Source of the DNA: Eledone cirrhosa
Taxonomy: Eukaryota > Mollusca > Cephalopoda > Octopoda > Eledonidae
Direction: 5' to 3'
DNA length: 64,000 nucleotides
Assembly: GCA_964016885.1 (NCBI GenBank)
Contig: OZ024744.1
Location: 65,569,496-65,633,495 of the forward strand
Under the pieces are notes generated by a model. It was not told the origin of the DNA, did not search any database, and saw only the letters and a program-made list of their open reading frames with translations. Position numbers and translations under genes: made by a program. Shown piece after piece: positions 1-11,341 of the stretch (its first letter is position 1; each line of letters begins with the position of its first letter).

Positions 1-458
1 CAACTCCAGAGCATTACATAGAATTTAATTGAGATTTTACTTTTCAACATATAAAATATATATCATAAAATAAATCTGCAAAAAGTCAACTGAAAATTTA
101 TAGTCAAACCAAGTTTTAGTGCCAACACTAAAAGAAAAATGAAAGCCAATTTTGGACCCTCTGCATGCAAGAGGCAATAAAACATTTTTAATTGAATAAC
201 ACCCTAGTGTTGGTAGTTATCCGAGTGTCTATAATGTCCTACAGTTTAAAACACAAAAATTTGGGATCCTCAAAGACAGGAGGAGGTTTATCCAGTATAT
301 TAAGCAGAATAACCATACAGAATCTTTCTTGTAACTTTTACAAAACCTCAATCAAATACATTAATGATATAGGTTCGATCAAGTAAAACTGGCTACAGCT
401 AAGAGTTCAGAAAAAAAAAAAAGAAAAAGAAACACCTAAAAGAGTTATCACTTAATAT
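1..458. other. AT-rich stretch without recognised feature
   Basis: No coding or repeat signal that I recognise. Short A-rich runs near 410-430. If the kinase exon at 21279-21447 is real, this lies within or beyond its first intron. Confidence 0.4.
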
Positions 459-640
459 AACTGTTTCTAGTTTTGGCACAAGGCCAGCAATTACCCAGTA
501 CATTACTGGTACTTTATTTTGTTGACCCCGTAAGGATGAAAGGCAAAGTTAACCTTGACGGGATTTGAACTCAGACCATAAAGGGATGTAACTATGCTGG
601 AAAGCATGGCGTCCGACTCTACCGATACTGCCAATCCACT
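459..640 (-). mobile_element. tRNA-derived SINE, cephalopod type
   Basis: Read on the minus strand it begins with a tRNA-like part containing the Pol III B-box-like word GAGTTCAAATCCCG (here slightly mutated), continues through a core that reads 'TTTCATCCTTACGGGGTC' and 'ACCAGTAATG', and ends with GGCCTTGTGCC and a tail near AAACAGTT. The same order is found in at least ten other copies in this window on both strands. The core of this copy has 'caacaaaataaagtacc' in place of the usual 'tcgataaaataaagtacc'. Confidence 0.85.
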
Positions 641-1184
641 GGGTTAGATAGGTTTGATGTACATCAGATCACTACTTTGCGCCTGTAATTTTGTAGCTCT
701 GTATCCTAAAAAAATAACTTCACAACATTTTACTATATCTTCTTAGCTGTCACAGTTGATACCACCTACTGTCTTTCTTACCCAGGGCATCATCTGTTCA
801 AATTACATGTCCATAACAGTGCAGTCACCTCTTCCATTTACTGCAATAACTTATGTAATAACTGTAATACTTTGTCTATCTCTCAAATCTCTATCTTCCA
901 TATAGGTTGTTAATATACATCTAACATTACTAGACTCATCTCATCTCTCTCAGGTCACCTCAGTAATTTGCACTGTGGTATTACTTTCGTTATACTTCGT
1001 ATAGTCTGTCTTATACACAAGAGAAAGCCTTTATTGCTAAAAAAGATAGGCAAAGATTTTGAAGACTTGAAAACTATATTCTACTAATGATGGCTAAATA
1101 TCTACCTACTCCATCCACACAAGCTTTATTCTTTTCCCGGTTTCAGTCATTATATTTTATAATATTGGTCTTGTAGGTGTCACT
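641..1184. other. unassigned AT-rich stretch
   Basis: No open frame of note and no repeat recognised. Ends in a 29-base poly(A) run (about 1186-1213) immediately before an RTE 3' fragment. Confidence 0.4.
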
Positions 1185-1185
1185 G

Positions 1186-1432
1186 CAAAAAAAAAAAAAA
1201 AAAAAAAAAAATCACCCAGTCCACAGAGTAAAGTGGTCATGTAGGTGTGTCACAACAAAAAGCACCCAGTACTCCCTGTAAATGAGGTTGGTGCTAGGAA
1301 AGGCATCAAGCTGCAGAAACCAAGCCTGAATTGGTTATGTACAAGCAAAACATGGTCACCTGACCTGGCATTGCTCACAATAGGATAACTCGTCTAACCC
1401 ATGCTAGCAGAGAAAAATCGACATTAAACGGT
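1186..1432 (+). mobile_element. RTE-type LINE 3' UTR fragment preceded by poly(A)
   Basis: From about 1214 the sequence matches, with substitutions, the 3' untranslated part of the RTE copy that ends at 12228: 'AAAGCACCCAGTACTC', 'GGTTGGTGCTAGGAAAGGC', 'CTAACCCATGCTAGC'. No coding part is present. Poly(A) at 1186-1213 sits at its 5' side. Confidence 0.6.
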
Positions 1433-2284
1433 GAACACCCCCACCCACAGTACTTATTTTAGTCTAGTATTGATTTTATAGCTCCATCATCATCCTTTTA
1501 CGTCCGATTTTCCCTGCTTGCATATAATTGAATATGTAAATGAACCTTTTGGCACAATGTTTTTTTTAATTTTACATAGATAAATATAAACACAAACACC
1601 TCTATATAGAATGGGCTTCTGCAGCTTCCATTGACCAATTTCCACTCAAATTATTGGTCAGCCTGATGTTTACAGAAGATACTTGCCCAAGGTGGTACTG
1701 TAAAGTAGGATTGAATCAGAAACGACATAATTGCAACATAACCTTAATCACACAGCCATGCTTGTATATTATCTTACAACACAGATATTAGGCTTCAGAT
1801 GTAACAGGTGAGAGGAAGTATCACATGATACTTATTGCAACTGTAGTGCTGTCTACTCATCATACTATTATTACTACAAACCTATTGAAAATGCTTATTC
1901 TATACCTTGCCCCCCACCCTATAGAAATATATATTCGACATAACTCAATGTTCCAGTTATGTATGCTGGGGAATACATCCATAATGAGGTATAGTTCACC
2001 ACTGAAGTTTGTAGAGGTGAACATAAATCAGAATTCAACATAATATTTCATTATCACAATCACCATTTAACATCTATTTTCCATTCTTGCATGAGCTAAA
2101 CAAGTCAAGTCTCATTTTTGGCATGGCATCTATAGCTGGATGCCCATTCTACTGCTAACCACCTTACAGTGTGTATTGGGAGTATTTTAAACATGACTGC
2201 AACACCTTGTAGAGTGGGATAGATGATTTTCGTCATGGCACTAGCACAACATATAAAAAATAACAAGATTAAAGTTTATGAAAC
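1433..2284. other. unassigned stretch
   Basis: AT-rich. 2090-2200 may hold a very decayed RTE 3' UTR read on the minus strand ('TGGATGCCCATTC', 'AACCACCTTACAGTG'). Nothing else recognised. Confidence 0.35.
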
Positions 2285-2497
2285 ACTGAACATTTACATT
2301 ACTCCATATATACTTTTGTATTTTTGTGGTAAATGCTTATCTCAAAATATCTCGCATAATATCAAATCTATGAGATTTTGATGTTATTTTGAGAACAATA
2401 CCTTAACATCAGTATGAGCGACTAGTTACAGCCAATTGAACAGAAAAAGTGAGCGAATTCTGGCTGGATGCAGCCGGTTTAACTGCCAAAAAGTTAA
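2285..2497 (+). mobile_element. piggyBac-like MITE, copy 1 (degenerate 5' end)
   Basis: Same ~210-bp non-coding sequence as five other copies here (13437, 15152, 53391, 59282, 62107). Shared words are 'CATTTACATTACTC', 'GAGAACAATACCTTAACATC' and 'CAGCCGGTTTAA'. The 3' end is AAAAAGTTAA, a mutated form of the terminal AAAGGGTTAA. The 5' terminal repeat is mostly lost. Confidence 0.7.
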
Positions 2498-2834
2498 ACA
2501 AAGATGTTGTGACAACACCGCACACACTCTGCAAGGTGTCTCTACAATGTCTTTTCAAGAATGAATTGCCTAGGACAGTGGTGATAAAACCATGCCACAA
2601 ATGCCTGACATGGCATGCAGTGTTTAATTTCGTACATGTAAAATATATATTTTATGTTTTTATTTTTTTAAATATCAGCCACCTTTAAGTTATCAACTGT
2701 CACTTCAAGAGTAGATAGATACATGTGCTGTCATACAATGATTACAAATTTTTTTAATAATAAATGACCATTTAGTCAAGGTGACAATGTGTGTATTATG
2801 TAAACCACTAAGCTTCCTGCCAGTAACACTATGT

Positions 2835-3045
2835 CAAACCCTTTCGTTAAGATATTTCTAATAAAAAAAAACACCGTTTTCAAACAATTTTGAAAATAAT
2901 CGAGAATTTGGAAGAATTTAGTAATATAACTTCCCTCATTATTACTTAAATGTTCTCAAATTATGATGGCAGGTTTTTTCTATAAACAAACACTGAAATT
3001 ATTCTTATATCAAAACCAGGAGTGGTTTGGTATCAAAAGAGTTAA
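2835..3045 (+). mobile_element. second MITE family (TTAA-type), degenerate
   Basis: Starts near 'CAAACCCTTTCGTTA' and ends 'TTGGTATCAAAAGAGTTAA', whose reverse complement begins TTAACTCTTTTGATA. The two ends are therefore imperfect terminal inverted repeats flanked by TTAA-like words. The interior ('GATATTTCTAAT', 'GAATTTGGAAGAATTTAG') is shared with 12880-13100. Assignment to a TTAA-specific (piggyBac-like) family is inference. Confidence 0.4.
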
Positions 3046-3559
3046 AATTGACTAAACATCCTGTTCTTTCTCCACAAATTTAATTTACAATATACAAATA
3101 TTATAAAACACTATGAGCACAAAGTATATTTTACATAGAATATTATTATAAATGTGCGCACATGTGCGCTCTCCCTCACAAAAAGGTTTTCCACCTCTAA
3201 CCTAAAGATTCTCCACTATAGCTGTATTGGATTGAATAACAAAAAATATATTTAATAAACCCTCAATTTGTACAGAACCCATAAAACTTATCACTCATCT
3301 TACTAGAATCCATAAAATATCACAATTCTCAAACACCTCCTACACAGGGTATTTAAAAAAATTAGATATAATTTGAGATGTAAATAAATATCCCAGAAAC
3401 TACCAGATTATATTGTGAGAGTGTCATAATGTTAAATTTTCAAGAATATATCTTATGTTACTCAACACCAAACCTACTCAGTTTTGTTGTCCTAGACTGT
3501 GGTTTCTGGGATATTTACATCTGAAATGAGATTTTTTTTAAACACCTTATATTACTCAA

Positions 3560-4560
3560 GGAACTACTTTAGTTTTTCCAAATTCCTGATCACGCTCTGC
3601 GCTACACCTTGTCACTCTCACACAGATCATCTCAGTGAACTCGACATCATCACCCTCTGCTTTGCAGAACTCATCTGCAACGTTAGGTTTGACAGCACTG
3701 GCTGGCAACAGGAAAATCTCCTAGTGAGGTTCAGTGACCTCAGCTTCCAATCTGCTTTGAATCTGGCACTGCCAGCCTACCTCAATCTCCTCCAGTCACC
3801 CTCATTTGTGAGATCCTCAGCAAGACGGACAAACTTGTCATGGCCCTAGAACTGGAGCAGGCTCTGGCTGACTGGATGGGCGAAGGCCTGCGTCTGAGCC
3901 ACTTCACAGCCAAACAGTGGTGCGTTACTCAACTCGAAACCCTCTTCATCAACCAGTATTTTTTTAATGATGAGTGCAATTGCATCAGAGTGGCCCAAGG
4001 ACTCAGGCTGTGTGTGAGCCACAAAAATGCCATTTTAGGTAGTAGTTGACGAGTTAGGCCTGCACCCACTGTCATGCTGCCAGAGTGCAGAACAGTTCCA
4101 ACATCCCACTCAACGACAAAGGAATCTGGATGCAACTGGCTTCCAATCACAATTGGAGCCAGCAGCCTTCAACTACAAAGACAAGCACCCCAACAGAATT
4201 ACCCTCTTTCCATTCAAAGAAGGTAAATCTCATCTGGGACACGACATGCTGCGATATTCTCTGCCTCCAACTTCAGCCATAAACCCTATTACCACAGCAC
4301 ACAATGCAGAGGACAGGAAGACAAGCCAATACTAGGGCTTGTTCAGTCGCTTTCTCTTTGCACCAGTCGCCATGGAGACCTCAGGCATCCTTGGATACCA
4401 GACAGCCGAGTTCCTCTGCAAAATCGGAACATCAGCAGCCCGTTTGAGGAAAACACCCCACAAAGTGGAGTGACTGTTGCAGCAGGTGTCGCTGGCCATT
4501 GTCCGCAGAAATGCCTTGTAGTTTTGTCCGTGGGACAGCCAAAATTCAGCCCCAACCTGC
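3560..4560 (+). pseudogene. decayed reverse-transcriptase C-terminal region (zinc knuckle + PD-(D/E)XK-like)
   Basis: Pieces of one protein appear in shifting frames. About 3960-4090 reads CIRVAQGLRLCVSHK then VDELGLHPLSC, an H-x-x-x-C half of a zinc knuckle. 4180-4260 reads RITLFPFKEGKSHLGHD. About 4370-4560 reads METSGILGYQTAEFLC. The same order, better preserved, occurs at 28112-29282. Proteins of this kind follow the RT in a group of invertebrate non-LTR elements; the PD...WD pattern resembles the restriction-like endonuclease of R2/R4-type elements, but this is inferred from motif order. Stops and frameshifts make this copy non-functional. Confidence 0.55.
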
Positions 4561-5013
4561 GCATAGAGTGTCGCCCTCTTCCCCCCCCCCTCTCTCTTCC
4601 GTGTCCTAATAGTCCTTGCTCTTTTCTTCCTTTTAGGCAATTATAGTCCTTTGCTTTACAGCCAGATCTGCCCTTCTTTACTCCTTCCCCCTTTTTTCAT
4701 TTAATTTTGTTTTTAATATTTCCATCATTGTATAACTTCTATCTGTAAAATATAGTTCACATATGTTTATGTATAATAGACAAAATATAAAAGATTTGTT
4801 ATATATAAAAAAAAAAAAAAAATAAAATAAAAAAACCACAATAGAAAAATCAGAACATATGCAGTTCACTCACTGAAAGTAACTTTTATTCTTTTTATTA
4901 AGCTAGCATTCATTATAGATCATTAGTATTTAAGTATTCTTGTTTAACCCTGGGTCATCCATGATTGATCAGAACTAAAGTCATTTCTGATTGATCAGAA
5001 CTAAAGTCATTTC
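4561..5013. repeat. AT-rich stretch with a 26-bp tandem duplication
   Basis: Mostly AT-rich with a poly(A) at about 4809-4822. A 26-bp unit beginning TGATTGATCAGAACTAAAG is present twice back to back, at 4962-4987 and 4988-5013, without a mismatch, implying a recent duplication. No gene recognised. Confidence 0.7.
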
Positions 5014-5289
5014 TGCCAATACCAACTTATTTTTTTGCACATCTGTTACAACACTATTCATTGTGTTCTTAGTATAAAAATAAGTTATGAGGGAGATTTG
5101 ACTGCTATTTCCAGCAGATCAAACATCCACATAGCAGTTCCCCCTTATTTTTCTTTTACAATATTTTTTTAAATGGCATCAGCTAGTGAAGGAGCGCACA
5201 CGTGAGAGTGCATTGACATTAATACAAGCTATTGCAGAATGATATTTACATATGAATATACGCTAACAGTAGTTGCACTACCTGTTGAG

Positions 5290-5495
5290 AGGGAGGCGGT
5301 AAGAGTGCATGCAATAGAGAGCAGGAGAGAGCATGCACGAGAGAGAGAGAGCGCATGCATGAGAGAGCGAGTAAGAGCGAGCACGCACGAGAGAGCGAGA
5401 GAGAGAGCAAGCACGCACGAAAGAAAAAAGAGAAAAAGAGAGAGAAAGAGAAAAAGAAAAAGAGAGAAAGAGAAGAAGAGAGAGAAAGAGAGAAT
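5290..5495 (+). repeat. purine-rich GA/GAGC simple repeat
   Basis: About 200 bases of GAGA, GCGAGCAC and AAGAGA words, almost pyrimidine-free over its second half. Open frames in several phases here are a by-product of low complexity. Confidence 0.8.
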
Positions 5496-5624
5496 ATTTA
5501 TATTTAAGTATATTCCAACTGGTGTCTCATGCCCAAGACACACAGGGATGGATTTGGGGCTCTATTGTACTAAACTAACATACAGCATACTAGAATAAAT
5601 TGGCAGTCAAGAGAAATTGACTAA

Positions 5625-5735
5625 TATGAGACTGGTGTCCCCAGAAAGATGAAAGGCAAAGTTTATCTTAGAAAATAAAGAGTCAGATCAAATAACACTG
5701 GTACTCTAACCATTCTATTATTCCACCACCCTACA
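5625..5735 (-). mobile_element. degenerate tRNA-derived SINE fragment
   Basis: The minus strand still carries the SINE core (AAGATGAAAGGCAAAGTTTA on plus) and a worn tRNA-like part; the 3' tail is missing. Confidence 0.5.
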
Positions 5736-5979
5736 TAAAAAAAGGTTCTCCCATGAACATCAGTTGATTACACTCAAATATGAGTTTCAACATGAGGCCC
5801 CTCTTCACTTCTTACATGAGACCCATCTTTCTCAGATCTAATTTCACTTCTTTGGTCTACTTCATTATATTAACTTTCATACACTATAAACTTTATCATG
5901 TAGTATATATATCATTCATATTAAATATCTATTCTAAGAAGCATCTACGGCTTCCTTCTGAGATTTCCTGGAACTTCAC

Positions 5980-6315
5980 CCATTGTTCATTATCTATGTG
6001 CTTCAGGTCAGTACCAATGCAGTCTTCTCTCCTGCACACCACCTCAGATTCCTGTTAAACCCAGCTTCTCCCTCAGTTCATCCAAGCTCTTCCTTTCTCT
6101 CATACTTACACTGCACATCCAATGAAGCATGGTTGCTCCTTTTTTCTCCGGTCTATGCATGTCCTCTGCAGTCAATCCATATTTCACTGCCATGCAGCAT
6201 CATACACTCCTTTTGTCTGTCATCAGTGAGCAGCGCTCTAATCTTTTTCCATCCTATCTTTATTCTCTCAGAACATTCTCCTCTGCTACTAATTAAGTCA
6301 CCTATTTTCTAGCTA
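5980..6315 (-). pseudogene. RTE-type LINE, C-terminal RT fragment
   Basis: Minus-strand translation gives pieces of the conserved RTE C-terminus in mixed frames: SERIKIGWKKIRALL followed by MMLHGSEIW and a basic segment. This aligns with KKFRAQLPLL...MLHGSETWA at 56190-56300. Many stops; no catalytic part. Confidence 0.6.
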
Positions 6316-6389
6316 TTGTTGTTCTGCACCTTTTATGTACTTATTGCTTGCAATTGTAACCCAAAATAAGATTTACTGCATCCACAAAT

Positions 6390-6562
6390 GTATATATATG
6401 GGCCCATAACTCTTATTAGAGTCATAAAGGTACCACATTGACATAAGACATTTCTTAGGAATTTTAAACCTATCAGAGCCCATCGCTCTTAAGGCCGATT
6501 TCTTCCAGAGAAGGAGAGAGTGTGATAGAGAAGTGAGAAAGAAACACAGAATGAATTGACCC
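6390..6562 (+). repeat. dispersed repeat shared with 58950-59125
   Basis: 'AACTC(T/C)T..TAGAGT', 'TTGACAT', 'GATTTCTTCCAGAGAA' and a GAGAGA tract occur in the same order at 58950-59125. The second half reappears inverted at 39467-39545, so it is a genuine dispersed family. Class unknown. Confidence 0.5.
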
Positions 6563-6960
6563 TGTAGCGCTCTCTAGACAAGGGAAGTAGCTAGAGTTAC
6601 TTCCAGTCGAAATTCTAGAACCTTCTTTGTAACTTCCGGTAAAAAGGATATAAATATAGGTAACGCAAATCAAGCTCTCTCTTTTGGTGCCTTCCTTCGA
6701 ATTGAGAACACTGAAGACAAGCATGTTATCTTCTCTCTAACCACCGATTATGGACCTGGATTATACCAATATGTAGAAGAAATTTTACTAACCACAATTG
6801 TAACATGGAGCTACAATAAAATGAAGACATATTTGATACTCGTTCCGAGAAACTGCCTACGTTTTATTACCTTTGTAATGGGAATTAACTCTCATTCGAC
6901 ATGGTGTTATGTAAAATATCTTATCCTTTTCTTTATAAAATTTAGTAGTTAGATTCCGGT
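6563..6960 (+). mobile_element. possible solo LTR
   Basis: Begins TGTAGCGCTCTCTAGAC, has a TATA-box-like GGATATAAATATAGG near 6647 and a polyadenylation-like CAATAAAATG near 6817. This layout (TG start, TATA, AATAAA) is what an invertebrate LTR shows. I see no internal coding region or PBS next to it, and the 3' boundary is a guess. Confidence 0.3.
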
Positions 6961-7018
6961 GACATTTACTCGAGTAAATAACCCTGGGTCTAGCAACACA
7001 CTAAAACCCCATTGCTGG

Positions 7019-7111
7019 ACTAGTTCATTTTGTTTTTTTATCGACCTTGAAAGTATGAAAAGCAAAGTTAACTTCAGCAGCATTTGAATTCAGAACACAG
7101 AGCTAGACACA
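7019..7111 (-). mobile_element. SINE fragment abutting a LINE
   Basis: Core of the common SINE on the minus strand ('TCGACC', 'GAAAAGCAAAGTTAAC', 'TTTGAATTCAGAAC'). Broken off exactly where LINE homology begins. Confidence 0.6.
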
Positions 7112-9135
7112 GAGTTACAGATTTTGGCCAAGGTGTTGGCAAAGAGGCTGGCGCTTGACAAAAACCTGGTGGGAGAAGCGCAGAGATGCGCAATCCCGAC
7201 CAGGTCCATACACGGCAACATCCACCTGATACATCATAGAGAGGGTAGGGAGTAAACCTGGCTTTGGTGGGGGCCCTGATCAACTTGGATCAGTCTAAGG
7301 CTTTCGATAGAGTTGACCATCGTTACTTGGATGCGGTAGGCTTCAGATCCGTGTTCAGGGGCTGGATTGCTGCAATGCACAACAGCAACATCTGCTCAAG
7401 GGTCAAGGTGAACGGCTACCTCTCAGAGCCATTCCATATCACACGATCCATTCGACAGGGATGCCCTCTCTCCGCCCTTCTATACGTACTGACTCTCGAG
7501 CCACTACTGCAGGGCATCCCTCTGGAACCGGGACTGCAGAAAGCGGTGTTGGCCTACGCCGACGTGACAGTAATGGTGTCGAGCACCTTGCAAATCGAGG
7601 AAATCGGCACCTTACTGAAGAAATACGAAAGTGTCACAGGAGCGAAGCTGAACAAGTCCATCGGTTTGCAACTCGGATCGTGGAGAGGCAAACCGATGCC
7701 TTCCGATGGCGTTGTCAGACGCTGGACGAAAGGACCGGTAAAGCTGCTCGGGGTCTGGTTTGGTCCGGATCTCCAGGTGGAGAAAAACTGGAACGAGGTG
7801 ACGGCCAAGGTGTTTGCACTCACCCAGAAGTGGGCCGAGTGCAAACTATCCTTGAAAGGTCAAGCAGAGGTGGCGAACACTTTTGTAGCGTCCGTCATCT
7901 ACTACCGCTTGACCATCGTGCCTTGTCCAGCCAAAACGCTCACCAAAATGGAGCGCGCGCTCTTCCAATTCCTTTGGAAGAAGCGGGCTCCTTTGGTGAG
8001 AAGATCCATCTGCTGCCAACACCCTTCCAATGGAGGGCTAGGGATGCCGTGGCTGACGATGCGCAAACACGCGCTCAGGCCACGGCATCTCTACGTATTC
8101 CTCACCGGACAACTGGTGGACCCCATTCGTGAGGCGAGCCTTCCCACGATTCGTCTCGCTGACCAAGCTGCAGTCCTGGGTCAAGCAAAGACCGAGGAAA
8201 ATGGGCGACTGGCACTCACAGCCCTCTGGCAGGCGGACCCCGCGATCAGTGGAGACTCCACTTCATCATTCTATAGAGGATTGATCCTCAGCAAGTGCGA
8301 CGACGCGCTCAGAGAAGCTCTAGGCGTAGAGGAAGACGAACTGGCCAGTCTGTTCGGTAAGACCTTCCGCCCGGGACTGATGGACAACTTCCAAAAGTCC
8401 CTGGCCTGGCAGTGCTACCGAGGAGCTCTACCAGTTCGAGGCAAGCTCTACAGACATGGACGCCCGGACAGGGACCCTTCGAAAAAGATCTGTCCGAGAT
8501 GCGTGCGAGACGAAGAAACCGTTGCGCACGTATTCATACACTGCCCGGGCGTTATCGACCTGTGGGGCTATGTAGAACGACTATTGTCGCAGGTGGGACC
8601 AATCCGGTTGACCACCGAGTCCATTGTCATGATGAAACTCCTTCAAAAACGAAGGCGAGGCAGTTTTCTTTGTACGATAGCTATGGCGAAAGAAGTTGTA
8701 TGATGGACGAGGTTAAAAGGGCTGAAGTCAGACACCTTTCTCTCCAGCCAACAACTGATTCTTTTTTTCAAATACCACTTTGGAAGAAGAATCAGGATGG
8801 AGAGAGAGAGGTGCTGTACCCCAGCAAGTTTTATGAAAGGTGGATGAAAGTGGCGAGAATGGCCCGAGTGAATGGGCCTTTCTCTATATCAGCCTGTAGG
8901 TTGAGGGAAAGGGTACAAACTCTTCGTACTCCTGGAGATGAGGGTTGCACATTTTTTCGGGGGTATGTGTTACCCATATGTAATGTCTCCCCCTATGGGG
9001 GGGGGGGGGGGGGGTCGATTAACTTTTCAATTGCATTTGTGATAATAATTTTCACGTTTTTATTGTATGTAAACTTCCTTTGTATTTGTCCCCTTCTTTT
9101 GTGCCCTTGTGGCTAATAAAGAAACATATCTATCC
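7112..9135 (+). mobile_element. 5'-truncated APE-type LINE (family A), copy 1
   Basis: Starts inside the RT (ILAKVLAKRLAL, then VGEAQ and AIPTRSIH), continues through the RT and a C-terminal zinc-knuckle domain, and ends after a short 3' UTR with AATAAAGAAA. The same 3' end (CCCTTGTGG(C/T)(C/T)AATAAA) terminates the minus-strand copy at 31264-36320, which identifies the family. 5' truncation is normal for LINE insertion. A poly(G) tract lies at 8998-9015. Clade is uncertain; the domain order resembles Tx1/L1-like elements. Confidence 0.85.
7264..8703 (+). pseudogene. LINE family A ORF2 fragment: RT and C-terminal domain
   Basis: One long open frame of about 480 codons without an authentic start. 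It contains RT palm motif SKAFDRVDHRY, the RQGCPLSALLY block, and AYADVTV at 7552-7572 where a catalytic Y-x-D-D is expected. One Asp is missing, as if a codon was deleted, so polymerase activity should be lost. Downstream are KLLGVWFGPDL (RT thumb side), FLWKKRAPLV and NGGLGMPWL, then a Cys/His motif CPRC...HVFIHCPG (about 8493-8550) typical of LINE C-termini. TGA at 8701 truncates a frame that in the other copy continues with WWTRLKGLK. The frame is otherwise surprisingly intact. Confidence 0.85.
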
Positions 9136-10449
9136 ACAGAATCAACAAAGCCATATCACAGAGTGCACCAGAACTTGCAACTAATATAAATCAGTATTTT
9201 AGGTTTTTAAATTAACATTTAGGTCCTTTAGAAATACAAGTTCATTATGAAGTCTAGCAGAAAAACCATTAGTAGATAAATTATGTAATATTCATTCATT
9301 ATTTATTCAAAGTAATCCAACTTATTTTACAAACGGGATAAAAAATTATAAGCTGTACACAGTCCCGCACTCCTTACTTTATTATAGTTTAGATTAGTTG
9401 TGAATTCCTGTGTGATTACCACAGTTGAAGAAAGAGTCCTAATAAAATCACATTTTTCACAATTCTTCAGTGCTAATCCTAACCTTGAATAGCATCTATA
9501 GATATGAAACATTCCTTCACATCTAGCTCTCTTAGGCTACAGTGACCATGTCAATGGTGTATCAAAGACTGACAATGGCAAAACTATTATAAACAAGATC
9601 ATCTCATAAATAGAACAATTATGGGTCCTTGTCCATGTACTAAGTCAAAGATGTAATTCTGAGTATTTCTAATCTTTTCATATCTTCAAGACCCTTCCTG
9701 TAGTAATTGATGTTGAAAAAAACTCAACAGAAAAAAATACAGCAATACGCTAGACCAACCTGTTGCTTTTGATATTCTAATAACTGTTTCTAAGGAACTA
9801 ACATATTTCTTTGGCTTCATATTCTTAATCAGTTTACTCAACATCTGATACATTTCTTAAATAAAAACCTTCACATTACAGTTGTTTTAGTGGCTTTTTC
9901 TTCTATAATTAAAATAATTTGAGGAGACTTAAAATTGACTAGTCATCTAGAATTAAGATTTGAACCCATACCTACAAATTAAGATAAAATGAATGAGAAA
10001 ACCTCAGAAAATTATATTAGGCAATAAAAAATAAACATTATAGTCATTTAATTAAAAAAATTGGTTTATAGTGATGAAGATAGGAAAAGGAAAACCTTTA
10101 TCGAGTGAATTAGCTGTTTTGTTTTGTGGTACCAACACTAGAAAGATCACCGTGATCCAAGCTAAGGATGATCAAAGAAATGGATACCATGTTCCAAAGA
10201 AATGTGATCAATAGTAAAGATAGAGAAATAGCTAAGGTGGACATAGATGCATGGTAATGGGTGAGGTGGAGTTGATTAGAAGCAGAGATTAATGTCCAGT
10301 GGTAGAAGGTGCTATTGGCAGCTGCAGATGATAAAGACAGACAGAAAGATAGATTGGTGATGGTGGGAGAGGTACAATGGTAATGTTAATAGTGATAATG
10401 AAAGGGACAAATATAATCAGATTAAGTACCATACCTCCTTAATAGGAGC
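9136..10449. other. unassigned AT-rich stretch
   Basis: No recognised gene or repeat over 1.3 kb. 10300-10400 has GATGG/GTGG-rich simple sequence. Confidence 0.4.
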
Positions 10450-10905
10450 ATACTAGGCACTTTACTTAATCCAGTCATTGTCCTTTGTCACTTCGATCGC
10501 AAGATTCAGCTTCACAATATCTATCTTAACTCAACCACTTCACCCCAGGTTTTACTATGTCTACCTTTTCCACAGGTTCCATCAACTTCAAGGGCTCGAC
10601 ATATACAACCGACATCCTCTATGCACACTACATGTCCATACCAGCACAGACTTCTCTTGTACATAACATCTAAATTAGCTTATACCTACTTTTCCTCTCA
10701 ACTCATCCATCAGAGCTAACTAACCTACTTTCTTCTGCATTCAAGGTCCAAGTCTTGCAACTATGCATCAGCATAGTTTGTATGCATGCATCATACAGTT
10801 GGTCTTTCACTCAGAGAAAAACCTTCAATTCCCAGCAGAGATAATAGTTCCCTGAACTTTTTCTATCTAATTCTAGCTGCAATACTTACATTACACTTCA
10901 CTGCT
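10450..10905 (-). pseudogene. RTE-type LINE, C-terminal fragment
   Basis: Minus-strand reading gives decayed versions of the RTE C-terminus, for example HVVCIEDVGCICRALEVDG and GKGRHSKTWGEVV, matching HVMCMEDDRW and GRGRPRKTWAEVV at 56460-56570. Frames are interrupted. Confidence 0.6.
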
Positions 10906-10929
10906 GGTGCCATAATCAAATGCTCCTAG

Positions 10930-11085
10930 CACACTGAAGAGATGGAGCTGGTGTTAGCCAGTACACACTGAGGTGATTGGCATTAGGAAGGGTATCCATC
11001 TATTGAAACCATACCAAATATGAAATACAAGAGTGAAGACATGGTTCCCAACCAGTCTTATCTTAGACCATAATGACCAATCTGA
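10930..11085 (+). mobile_element. RTE 3' UTR fragment
   Basis: Words GGTGTTAGCCAG, TTGGCATTAGGAAGGGTATC and AAGACATGGTT follow the order of the RTE 3' UTR seen at 12050-12130. It lies head-on to the minus-strand RTE fragment just left of it. Confidence 0.5.
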
Positions 11086-11341
11086 TACACGCACACATTT
11101 TTATATATAGATGACAGAAAGAGGAAAGTCAAAAATTGCGTGGATGGCTAATGCCCTTAATTTGACAAACAAAATACAGTGAATGTATAAAGACAGTACA
11201 AGACAGACCGAGATAGAAACCCATAATATTCAACATACTGTAGATGTAGCGGGATCTCAGGAAGCTTAATTAAGAATGTAGGATTCACATGCAGCAGCTG
11301 TGCTGAAATAGCAAGCAGCAAACAGCCACAGGAAACAAGTA

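Noticed and set aside
4332..4640. Basic minus-strand frame of about 100 codons
   Set aside because: Opposite strand of a recognisable plus-strand RT-family remnant, so a shadow.
5229..5598. Arg/Glu-rich (plus) and Ser/Leu-rich (minus) frames of about 105-120 codons
   Set aside because: Both are read from the same GA-rich simple repeat; no conserved sequence.
6563..6960. Full LTR retrotransposon near 6.6-7 kb
   Set aside because: No second LTR, PBS or gag/pol nearby; at most a solo LTR.
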